64,000 bases of DNA from Sisyra terminalis (Eukaryota; Arthropoda; Insecta; Neuroptera; Sisyridae): NCBI GenBank assembly GCA_958496175.1, contig OY292279.1, forward strand, positions 868,001 through 932,000. Direction: 5' to 3'. The position numbers and the translations under genes were made by a program. Below the pieces are notes generated by a model. The model was not told the DNA's origin. It searched no databases and saw nothing but the letters and a program-made list of their open reading frames with translations. Numbering within the stretch: the first letter of the stretch is position 1; each line of letters opens with the position of its first letter. Positions 27,401-40,500 of this stretch are shown one piece after another.

Positions 27401-30400
27401 TTGCGGTTATTTTTGCGGATATCATTGCGGTTATTTTGCGGTAATATTTGCGGTTAATTTTGCGGATATCATTGCGGTTATTTTTGCGGATATTATTGCG
27501 GTTATTTTTGCGGATATCATTGCGGTTATTTTGCGGTGATATTTGCGGTTATTTTTGCGGATATCATTGCGGTTATTTTTGCGGATATTATTGCGGTTAT
27601 TTTGCGGTAACATTTGCGGTTATTTTTGCGGATATTATTGCGGTTATTTTTGCGGATATCATTGCGGTTACTTTGCGGTGATATTTGCGGTTATTTTTGC
27701 GGATATCATTGCGGTTATTTTTGCGGATATTATTGCGGTTATTTTTGCCGATATTATTGCGGTTATTTTTGCGGATATCATTGCGGTTATTTTTTCGGAT
27801 ATTATTGCGGATATTTTTGCGGATATTATTGCGGTTATTTTTGCGGATATCATTGCGGTTATTTTGCGGTGATATTTGCGGTTATTTTTGCGGATATCAT
27901 TGCGGTTATTTTGCGGTAATATTTGCGGTTATTTTTGCGGATATCATTGCGGTTATTTTTGCGGATACCATTGCGGTTATTTTGCGGTGATATTTGCGGT
28001 TATTTTTGCGGATATCATTGCGGTTATTTTGCGGTAATATTTGCGGTTATTTATGCGGATATCATTGCGGTTATTTTTGCGGATATTATTGCGGTTATTT
28101 TTGCGGATATCATTGTGGTTATTTTTGCGGATATCATTGCGGTTATTTTTGCGGATATCATTGCGGTTATTTTGCGGTGATATTTGCGGTTATTTTTGCA
28201 GATATCATTGCGGTTATTTTGCGGTAATATTTGCGGTTATTTTGCGGTAATATTTGCGGTTATTTTTGCGGATATAATTGCGGTTATTTTTGCGGATAAT
28301 ATTGCGGTTATTTTTGCGGATATTATTGCGGTTATTTTTGCGGATATCATTGCGGTTATTTTTGCGGATATTATTGCGATTATTTTTGCGGATATTATTG
28401 CGGTTATTTTTGCGGATATCATTGCGGTTATTTTGCGGTGATATTTCCGGTTATTTTTGCGGATATCATTGCGGTTATTTTGCGGTAATATTTGCGGTTA
28501 TTTTTGCGGACATCATTGCGGTTATTTTTGCGGATATCATTGCGGTTATTTTGCGGTGATATTTGCGGTTATTTTTGCAGATATCATTGCGGTTATTTTG
28601 CGGTAATATTTGCGGATATTTTGCGGTGATATTTGCGGTTATTTTTGCAGATATCATTGCGGTTATTTTGCGGTAATATTTGCGGTTATTTTGCGGTAAT
28701 ATTTGCGGTTATTTTTGCGGATATTATTGCGGTTATTTTTGCGGATATCATTGCGGTTATTTTTGCGGATATTATTGCGGTTATTTTTGCGGATATCATT
28801 GCGGTTATTGTTGCGGATATCATTGCGGTTATTTTGCGGAGATATTTGCGGTTATTTTTGCGGATATCATTGCGGTTATTTTTGCGGATATTATTGCGGT
28901 TATTTTTGCGGATATTATTGCTGTTATTTTTGCGGATATCATTGCGGTTATTTTGCGGTGATATTTCCGGTTATTTTTGCGGATATCATTGCGGTTATTT
29001 TGCGGTAATATTTGCGGTTATTTTTGCGGATATCATTGCGGTTATATTTGCGGATATCATTGCGGTTATTTTGCGGTGATATTTGCGGTTATTTTTGCAG
29101 ATATCATTGCGGTTATTTTGCGGTAATATTTGCGGTTATTTTGCGGTAATATTTGCGGTTATTTTTGCGGATATTATTGCGGTTATTTTTGCGGATATCA
29201 TTGCGGTTATTTTTGCGGATATTATTGCGGTTATTTTTGCGGATATCATTGCGGTTATTTTTGCGGATATCATTGCGGTTATTTTGCGGTAATATTTGCG
29301 GTTATTTTTGCGGATATCATTGCGGTTATTTTTGCGGATATCATTGCGGTTATTTTGCGGTAACATTTGCGGTTATTTTTGCGGACATTATTGCGGTTAT
29401 TTTTGCGGATATCATTGCGGTTATTTTTGCGGATATCATTGCGGTTATTTTGCGGTGATATTTGCGGTTATTTTTGCGGATATTATTGCGGTTATTTTTG
29501 CGGATATTATTGCGGTTATTTTTGCGGATATCATTGCGGTTATTTTGCGGTGATATTTGCGGTTATTTTTGCGGATATTATTGCGGTTATTTTTGCGGAT
29601 ATCATTGCGGTTATTTTGCGGTAACATTTGCGGTTATTTTTGCGGATATTATTTCGGTTATTTTTGCGGATATCATTGCGGTTATTTTGCGGTAATATTT
29701 GCAGTTATTTTTGCGGATATTATATCGGTTATTTTGCTGTAATATTTGCGGTTAATTTTGCGGATATCATTGCGGATATTTTTGCGGATATTATTGCGGT
29801 TATTTTTGCGGATATCATAGCGGTTATTTTGCAATGATATTTGCGGTTATTTTTGCGGATATCATTGCGGTTATTTTGCGGTAATATTTGCGGTTATTTT
29901 TGCGGATATCATTGCGGTTATTTTTGCGGATATCATTGCGGTTATTTTGCGGAGATATTTGCGGTTATTTTTGCGGATATCATTGCGGTTATTTTGCGGT
30001 AATATTTGCGGTTATTTTTGCGGATAACATTGCGGTTATTTTTGCGGATATTATTGCGGTTATTTTTGCGGATATCATTGCGGTTATTTTGCGGTGATAT
30101 TTGCGGTTATTTTTGCGGATATCATTGCGGTTATTTTGCGGTTATATTTGCGGTTATTTTTGCGGATATTATTGCGGTTATTTTTGCGGATATCATTGCG
30201 GTTATTTTTGCGGATATTATTGCGGTTATTTTGGCGGATATCATTGCGGTTATTTTGCGGTGATATTTGCGGTTATTTTTGCGGATATTATTGCGGTTAT
30301 TTTTGCGGATATCATTGCGGTTATTTTGCGGTGATATTTGCGGTTATTTTTGCGGATATTATTGCGGTTATTTTTGCGGATATCATTGCGGTTATTTTGC

Positions 30401-33400
30401 GGTGATATTTGCGGTTATTTTTGCGGATATCATTGCGGTTATTTTTGCGGATATTATTGCGGTTATTTTTGCGGATATTATTGCGGTTATTTTTGCGGAT
30501 ATCATTGCGGTTATTTTGCGGTGATATTTGCGGTTATTTTTGCGGATATCATTGCGGTTATTTTGCGGTAATATTTGCGGTTAATTTTGCGGATATCATT
30601 GCGGTTTTTTTTGCGGATATTATTGCGGTAATTTTTGCGGATATATTTGCGGTTATTTTGCTGTAATATTTGCGGTTAATTTTGCGGATATTATTGCGGT
30701 TATTTTTGCGGATATCATTGCGGTTATTTTTGCGGATATCATTGCGGTTATTTTGCGGTGATATTTGCGGTTATTTTTGCGGATATCATTGCGGTTATTT
30801 TTGCGGATATTATTGCGGTTATTTTGCGGTAACATTTGCGGTTATTTTTGCGGATATTATTGCGGTTATTTTTGCGGATATCATTGCGGTTATTTTGCGG
30901 TGATATTTGCGGTTATTTTTGCGGATATCATTGCGGTTATTTTTGCGGATATTATTGCGGTTATTTTTGCGGATATTATTGCGGTTATTTTTGCGGATAT
31001 CATTGCGGTTATTTTTGCGGATATTATTGCGGTTATTTTTGCGGATATTATTGCGGTTATTTTTGCGGATATCATTGCGGTTATTTTGCGGTGATATTTG
31101 CGGTTATTTTTGCGGATATCATTGCGGTTATTTTGCGGTAATATTTGCGGTTATTTTTGCGGATATCATTGCGGTTATTTTTGCGGATATCATTGCGGTT
31201 ATTTTGCGGTGATATTTGCGGTTATTTTTGCGGATATCATTGCGGTTATTTTGCGGTAATATTTGCGGTTATTTTTGCGGATATCATTGCGGTTATTTTT
31301 GCGGATATTATTGCGGTTATTTTTGCGGATATCATTGCGGTTATTTTTGCGGATATCATTGCGGTTATTTTGCGGTAACATTTGCGGTTATTTTTGCGGA
31401 TATTATTGCGGTTATTTTTGCGGATATCATTGCGGTTATTTTTGCGGATATCATTGCGGTTATTTTGCGGTAATATTTGCGGTTATTTTTGCGGATATCA
31501 TTGCGGTTATTTTGCGGTGATATTTGCGGTTATTTTTGCGGATATTATTGCGGTTATTTTTGCGGATATCATTGCGGTTATTTTGCGGTGATATTTGCGG
31601 TTATTTTTGCGGATATCATTGCGGTTATTTTGCGGTAACATTTGCGGTTATTTTTGCGGATATTATTGCGGTTATTTTTGCGGATATCATTGCGGTTATT
31701 TTTGCGGATATTATTGCGGTTATTTTTGCGGATATCATTGCGGTTATTTTTGCGGATATTATTGCGGTTATTTTTGCGGATATCATTGCGGTTATTTTTG
31801 CTGATATCATTGCGGTTATTTTGCGGTAATATTTGCGGTTATTTTGGCGGATATCATTGCGGTTATTTTGCGGTGATATTTGCGGTTATTTTTGCGGATA
31901 TTATTGCGGTTATTTTTGCGGATATCATTGCGGTTATTTTGCGGTGATATTTGCGGTTATTTTTGCGGATATCATTGCGGTTATTTTGCGGTAATATTTG
32001 CGGTTATTTTTGCGGATATCATTGCGGTTATTTTTGCGGATATTATTGCGGTTATTTTTGCGGATATCATTTCGGTTATTTTGCTGTAATATTTGCGGTT
32101 AATTTTGCGGATATTATTGCGGTTATTTTTGCGGATATCATTGCGGATATTTTTGCGGATATCATTGCGGTTATTTTGCGGTGATATTTGCGGTTAATTT
32201 TGCGGATATCATTGCGGTTATTTTTGCGGATATCATTGCGGTTATTTTTGCGGATATTATTGCGGTTATTTTTGCGGATATCATTGCGGTTATTTTGCGG
32301 TGATATTTGCGGTTATTTTTGCGGATATTATTGCGGTTATTTTTGCGGATATCATTGCGGTTATTTTGCGGTGATATTTGCGGTTATTTTTGCGGATATT
32401 ATTGCGGTTATTTTGCGGTAATATTTGCGGTTATTTTTGCGGATATCATTGCGGTTATTTTTGCGGATATTATTGCGGTTATTTTTGCGGATATCATTGC
32501 GGTTATTTTGCTGTAATATTTGCGGTTATTTTTGCGGATATTATTGCGGTTATTTTTGCGGATATTATTGCGGTTATTTTTGCGGATATCATTGCGGTTA
32601 TTTTGCGTTAACATTTGCGGTTATTTTTGCGGATATTATTGCGGTTATTTTTGCGGATATTATTGCGGTTATTTTTGCGGATATCATTGCGGTTATTTTG
32701 CGGTAATATTTGCGGTTATTTTTGCGGATATCAATGCGGTTATTTTGCGGTAATATTTGCGGTTATTTTTGCGGATATCATTGCGGTTATTTTGCGGAAA
32801 TATTTGCGGTTATTTTTGCGGATTTCATTGCGGTTATTTTTGCGGATATTATTGCGGTTATTTTTGCGGATATTATTGCGGTTATTTTTGCGGATATCAT
32901 TGCGGTTATTTTGCGGTAACATTTGCGGTTATTGTTGCGGATATTATTGCGGTTATTTTGCTGTAATATTTGCGGTTAATTTTGCGGATATTATTGCGGT
33001 TATTTTTGCGGATATCATTGCGGTTATATTGCGGTAATATTTTCGGTTATTTTTGCGGATATTATTGCGGTTATTTTGCTGTAATATTTGCGGTTAATTT
33101 TGCGGATATTATTGCGGTTATTTTTGCGGATATCATTACGGTTTATTTGCGGTAATATTTGCGGTTATTTTTGCGGATATCATTGCGGTTATTTTTGCGG
33201 ATATTATTGCGGTTATTTTTGCGGATATCATTGCGGTTATTTTGCTGTAATATTTGCGGTTAATTTTGCGGATATCATTGCGGTTATTTTTGCGGATATC
33301 ATTGCGGTTATTTTGCGGTAATATTTGCGGTTATTTTTGCGGATATCATTGCGGTTATTTTTGCGGATATTATTGCGGTTATTTTTGCGGATATTATTGC

Positions 33401-34560
33401 GGTTATTTTTGCGGATATCATTGCGGTTATTTTGCGGTAACATTTGCGGTTATTTTTGCGGATATTATTGCGGTTTTTTTTGCGGATATCATTCCGGTTA
33501 TTTTGCGGTATTATTTGCGGTTATTTTTGCGGATATTATTGCGGTTATTTTGCTGTAATATTTGCGGTTAATTTTGCGAATATCATTGCGGTTATTTTTG
33601 CGGATATTATTGCGGTTATTTTTGCGGATATCATTGCGGTTATTTTGCGGTAATATTTGCGGTTATTTTTGCGGATATCATTGCGGTTATTTTTGCGGAT
33701 ATTATTGCGGTTATTTTTGCGGATATCATTGCGGTTATTTTGCTTTAATATTTGCGGTTAATTTTGCGGATATTATTGCGGTTATTTTTGCGGATATCAT
33801 TGCGGTTATTTTTGCGGATATCATTGCGGTTATTTTGCGGTAATATTTGCGGTTATTTTTGCGGATATCATTGCGGTTATTTTGCGGTGATATTTGCGGT
33901 TACTTTTGCGGATATTATTGCGGTTATTTTTGCGGATATCATTGCGGTTATTTTGCGGTAACATTTGCGGTTATTTTTGCGGATATTATTGCGGTTATTT
34001 TTGCGGATATCATTGCGGTTATTTTGCGGTAATATTTGCGGTTATTTTTGCGGATATCATTGCGGTTATTTTGCTGTAATATTTGCGGTTAATTTTGTGG
34101 ATATTATTGCGGTTATTTTTGCGGATATTATTGCGGTTATTTTTGCGGATATTATTGCGGTTATTTTTGCGGATATCATTGCGGTTATTTTGCGGTAACA
34201 TTTGCGGTTATTTTTGCGGATATTATTGCGGTTATTTTTGCGGATATCATTGCGGTTATTTTGCGGTAATATTTGCGGTTATTTTTGCGGATATCATTGC
34301 GGTTATTTTTGCGGATATTATTGCGGTTATTTTTGCGGATATCATTGCGGTTATTTTGCGGTAACATTTGCGGTTATTTTTGCGGATATTATTGCGGTTA
34401 TTTTTGCGGATATCATTGCGGTTATTTTGCGGTAATATTTCCGGTTATTTTTGCGGATATCATTGCGGTTATTTTGCGGTAATATTTGCGGTTATTTTTG
34501 CGGATATCATTGCGGTTATTTTTGCGGATATTAATGCGGTTATTTTTGCGGATATTATTG
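27401..34560. repeat. 24-bp satellite, less regular segment with 449-bp and 3,222-bp echoes
   Basis: A short block bearing GCAGATATCATT plus two consecutive TTATTTTGCGGTAATATTTGC steps recurs at about 28,184, 28,633 and 29,083, with spacings of 449 and 450 bp. The block at 27,448-28,050 is echoed 3,222 bp later at about 30,670-31,270 with several base changes, so it is an older duplication than those to the left. Long runs of uninterrupted 24-bp units lie at about 30.8-31.1 kb and 31.6-31.8 kb. No gene is seen. Confidence 0.75.
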
Positions 34561-37500
34561 CGGTTATTTTGCGCAAATATAAGCGGTTATTTTTGCGGAT
34601 TATATGGCGGTTATTTTTGCGGATATAATTGCGGTTATTTTTGCGGATATTATTGCGGTTATTTTTGCGGATATTATTGCGGTTATTTTGCGATGATATT
34701 TCCGGTTATTTTGCGGTAATATTTGCGGTTATTTTTGCGAGTAATATTGCGTTTATTTTTGCGGATATCATTGCGGTTATTTTGCGGTAATATTTGCGGT
34801 TATTTTTGCGGATATTATTGCGGTTATTTTGCGCAAATATAAGCGGTTATTTTTGCGGATTATATGGCGGTTATTTTTGCGGATATAAATGCGGTTATTT
34901 TTGCGGATATTATTGCGGTTATTTTTGCGGATATTATTGCGGTTATTTTGCGATGATATTTCCGGTTATTTTGCGGTAATATTTGCGGTTATTTTTGCGA
35001 GAAATATTGCGGTTATTTTTGCGGATATTATTGCGGTTATTTTGCGGTAACATTTGCGGTTATTTTTGCGGACATTATTGCGTTTATTTATGCGGATATT
35101 ATTGCGGTTATTTTTGCGGATATTTTTGCGGATATTATTGCGGTTATTTTGCGGTAATATTTGAGGTTATTTTTGCGGATATCATTGCGGATATTATTGC
35201 GGTTATTTTGCGGTTACATTTGCGGTTATTTTTGCGGATATTATTGCGGTTATTTTGCGGTAATATTTGCGGTTATTTTTGCGGATATTATTGCGGTTAT
35301 TTTTGCGGATATCATTGCGGTTATTTTGCGGTAATATTTGCGGTTATTTTGGCGGATATTATTGCGGTTATTTTGCGGTAATATTTGCGGTTATTTTTGC
35401 GGTTATTTTGCGATAATATTTGCGGTTAATTTTGCGGATATCATTGCGGTTATTTTGCGGTAATATTAGCGGTTATTTTTGCGGATATTATTGCGGTTAT
35501 TTTGCGGTAACATTTGCGGATATTTTTGCGGATATTATTGCGGATATTTTGTGGTAATATTTGCGGTTATTTTTGCGGATATTATTGCGGTTATTTTGCG
35601 GTGATATTTGCGGTTATTTTGCCGTAATATTTAAGGTTATTTTTGCGAATATTATTGCGGATATTATGGCGGTTATTTTTCCAATTTTTATCGCGGTTAT
35701 TTTGCAATAATATTTGCGGATATTTTTGCGGATATAATTGCGGATATTATTGCGGTTATTTTGCGGTAACATTTGCGGTTATTTTTGCGGATATTATTAC
35801 GGTCATTTTGCGGTGATATTTGCGGTTATTTTGCTGTAATATTTGCGGTTATTTTTGCGGATATTATTGCGGATATTATGGCGGTTATTTTTGCAATTAT
35901 TATTGCGGTTATTTTGCGGTAATATTTGCGGTTATTTTTGCGGATATTATTGCGGTTAATTGGCGCAAATATAAGCGGTTATTTTTGCGGATAATATGGC
36001 GGTTATTTTTGCGGATATAATTGCGGTTATGTTTGCGGATATTATTGCGGTTATTTTTGCGGATATTATTGCGGTTATTTTGCGATGATATTTCCGGTTA
36101 TTTTGCGGTAATATTTGCGGTTATTTTTGCGAGTAATATTGTGGTTTTTTTTGCGGATATTAATGCGGTTATTTTGCGGTAACATTTTCAGTTATTTTTG
36201 CGGATATTATTGCGGTTATTTTGCGGTAATATTTGCGGTTATTTTTGCGAGTAATATTGCGTTTATTTTTGCGGATATCATTGCGGTTATTTTGCGGTAA
36301 TATTTGCAGTTATTTTTGCGGATATTATTGCGGTTATTTTGCGCAAATATAAGCGGTTATTTTTGCGGATTATATGGCGGTTATTTTTGCGGATATAATT
36401 GCGGTTATTTTTGCGGATATTATTGCGGTTATTTTTGCGGATATTATTGCGGTTATTTTGCGATGATATTTCCGGTTATTTTGCGGTAATATTTGCGGTT
36501 ATTTTGGCGAGAAATATTGCGGTTATTTTTGCGGATATTATTGCGGTTATTTTGCGGTAACATTTGCGGTTATTTTTGCGGACATTATTGCGTTTATTTA
36601 TGCGGATATTATTGCGGTTATTTTTGCGGATATTTTTGCGGATATTATTGCGGTTATTTTGCGGTAATATTTGAGGTTATTTTTGCGGATATCATTGCGG
36701 ATATTATTGCGGTTATTTTGCGGTTACATTTGCGGTTATTTTTGCGGATATTATTGCGGTTATTTTGCGGTAATATTTGCGGTTATTTTTGCGGATATTA
36801 TTGCGGTTATTTTTGCGGATATCATTGCGGTTATTTTGCGGTAATAGTTGCGGTTATTTTGGCGGATATTATTGCGGTTATTTTGCGGTAATATTTGCGG
36901 TTATTTTTGCGGTTATTTTGCGATAATATTTGCGGTTAATTTTGCGGATATCATTGCGGTTATTTTGCGGTAATATTAGCGGTTATTTTTGCGGATATTA
37001 TTGCGGTTATTTTGCGGTAACATTTGCGGTTATTTTTGCGGATATTATTGCGGTCATTTTGCGGTGATATTTGCGGTTATTTTGCTGTAATATTTGCGAT
37101 TATTTTTGCGGATATTATTGCGGATATTTTGCGGTAATATTTGCGGTTATTTTTGCGGATATTATTGCGGTTATTTTGCCGTAATATTTAAGGTTATTTT
37201 TGCGAATATTACTGCGGATATTAGTGCGGTTATTTTTGCAATTATTATTGCGGTTATTTTGCGGTAATATTTGCGGATATTTTTGCAGATATAATTGCGG
37301 ATATTATGGCGGTTATTTTGCGGTAACATTTGCGGATATTATTGCGGTCATTTTGCGGTGATATTTGCGGTTATTTTGCTGTAATATTTGCGGTTATTTT
37401 TGCGGATATTATTGCGGATATTATGGCGGTTATTTTTGCAATTATTATTGCGGTTATTTTGCGGTAATATTTGCGGTTATTTTTGCGGATATTATTGCGG

Positions 37501-40500
37501 TTATTTTGCGCAAATATAAGCGGTTATTTTTGCAGATAATATGGCGGTTATTTTTGCGGATATAATTGCGGTTATGTTTGCGGATATTATTGCGGTTATT
37601 TTTGCGGATATTATTGCGGTTATTTTGCGATGATATTTCCGGTTATTTTGCGGTAATATTTGCGGTTATTTTTGCGAGTAATATTGCGGTTTTTTTTGCG
37701 GATATTAATGCGGTTATTTTGCGGTAACATTTTCAGTTATTTTTGCGGATATTATTGCGGTTATTTTGCGGTAATATTTGCGGTTATTTTTGCGAGTAAT
37801 ATTGCGTTTATTTTTGCGGATATCATTGCGGTTATTTTGCGGTAATATTTGCGGTTATTTTTGCGGATATTATTGCGGTTATTTTGCGCAAATATAAGCG
37901 GTTATTTTTGCGGATTATATGGCGGTTATTTTTGCGGATATAATTGCGGTTATTTTTGCGGATATTATTGCGGTTATTTTTGCGGATATTATTGCGGTTA
38001 TTTTGCGATGATATTTCCGGTTATTTTGCGGTAATATTTGCGGTTATTTTTGCGAGAAATATTGCGGTTATTTTTGCGGATATTATTGCGGTTATTTTGC
38101 GGTAACATTTGCGGTTATTTTTGCGGACATTATTGCGTTTATTTATGCGGATATTATTGCGGTTATTTTTGCGGATATTTTTGCGGATATTATTGCGGTT
38201 ATTTTGCGGTAATATTTGAGGTTATTTTTGCGGATATCATTGCGGATATTATTGCGGTTATTTTGCGGTTACATTTGCGGTTATTTTTGCGGATATTATT
38301 GCGGTTATTTTGCGGTAATATTTGCGGTTATTTTTGCGGATATTATTGCGGTTATTTTTGCGGATATCATTGCGGTTATTTTGCGGTAATATTTGCGGTT
38401 ATTTTGGCGGATATTATTGCGGTTATTTTGCGGTAATATTTGCGGTTATTTTTGCGGTTATTTTGCGATAATATTTGCGGTTAATTTTGCGGATATCATT
38501 GCGGTTATTTTGCGGTAATATTAGCGGTTATTTTTGCGGATATTATTGCGGTTATTTTGCGGTAACATTTGCGGATATTTTTGCGGATATTATTGCGGAT
38601 ATTTTGTGGTAATATTTGCGGTTATTTTTGCGGATATTATTGCGGTTATTTTGCGGTGATATTTGCGGTTATTTTGCCGTAATATTTAAGGTTATTTTTG
38701 CGAATATTATTGCGGATATTATGGCGGTTATTTTTCCAATTTTTATCGCGGTTATTTTGCAATAATATTTGCGGATATTTTTGCGGATATAATTGCGGAT
38801 ATTATTGCGGTTATTTTGCGGTAACATTTGCGGTTATTTTTGCGGATATTATTGCGGTCATTTTGCGGTGATATTTGCGGTTATTTTGCTGTAATATTTG
38901 CGATTATTTTTGCGGATATTATTGAGGATATTTTGCGGTAATATTTGCGGTTATTTTTGCGGATATTATTGCGGTTATTTTGCGGAGATATTTGCGGTTA
39001 TTTTGCCGTAATATTTAAGGTTATTTTTGCGAATATTACTGCGGATATTAGTGCGGTTATTTTTGCAATTATTATTGCGGTTATTTTGCGGTAATATTTG
39101 CGGATATAATTGCGGATATTATTGCGGTTATTTTGCGGTAACATTTGCGGTTATTTTGCGGTAACATTTGCGGTTATTTTTGCGGATATTATTGCGGTCA
39201 TTTTGCGGTGATATTTGCGGTTATTTTGCTGTAATATTTGCGGTTATTTTTGCGGATATTATTGCGGATATTATGGCGGTTATTTTTGCAATTATTATTG
39301 CGGTTATTTTGCGGTAATATTTGCGGTTATTTTTGCGGATATTATTGCGGTTAATTGGCGCAAATATAAGCGGTTATTTTTGCGGATAATATGGCGGTTA
39401 TTTTTGCGGATATAATTGCGGTTATGTTTGCGGATATTATTGCGGTTATTTTTGCGGATATTATTGCGGTTATTTTGCGATGATATTTCCGGTTATTTTG
39501 CGGTAATATTTGCGGTTATTTTTGCGAGTAATATTGTGGTTTTTTTTGCGGATATTAATGCGGTTATTTTGCGGTAACATTTTCAGTTATTTTTGCGGAT
39601 ATTATTGCGGTTATTTTGCGGTAATATTTGCGGTTATTTTTGCGAGTAATATTGCGTTTATTTTTGCGGATATCATTGCGGTTATTTTGCGGTAATATTT
39701 GCGGTTATTTTTGCGGATATTATTGCGGTTATTTTGCGCAAATATAAGCGGTTATTTTTGCGGATTATATGGCGGTTATTTTTGCGGATATAATTGCGGT
39801 TATTTTTGCGGATATTATTGCGGTTATTTTTGCGGATATTATTGCGGTTATTTTGCGATGATATTTCCGGTTATTTTGCGGTAATATTTGCGGTTATTTT
39901 GGCGAGAAATATTGCGGTTATTTTTGCGGATATTATTGCGGTTATTTTGCGGTAACATTTGCGGTTATTTTTGCGGACATTATTGCGTTTATTTATGCGG
40001 ATATTATTGCGGTTATTTTTGCGGATATTTTTGCGGATATTATTGCGGTTATTTTGCGGTAATATTTGAGGTTATTTTTGCGGATATCATTGCGGATATT
40101 ATTGCGGTTATTTTGCGGTTACATTTGCGGTTATTTTTGCGGATATTATTGCGGTTATTTTGCGGTAATATTTGCGGTTATTTTAGCGGATATTATTGCG
40201 GTTATTTTTGCGGATATCATTGCGGTTATTTTGCGGTAATATTTGCGGTTATTTTGGCGGATATTATTGCGGTTATTTTGCGGTAATATTTGCGGTTATT
40301 TTTGCGGTTATTTTGCGATAATATTTGCGGTTAATTTTGCGGATATCATTGCGGTTATTTTGCGGTAATATTAGCGGTTATTTTTGCGGATATTATTGCG
40401 GTTATTTTGCGGTAACATTTGCGGTTATTTTTGCGGATATTATTGCGGTCATTTTGCGGTGATATTTGCGGTTATTTTGCTGTAATATTTGCGATTATTT

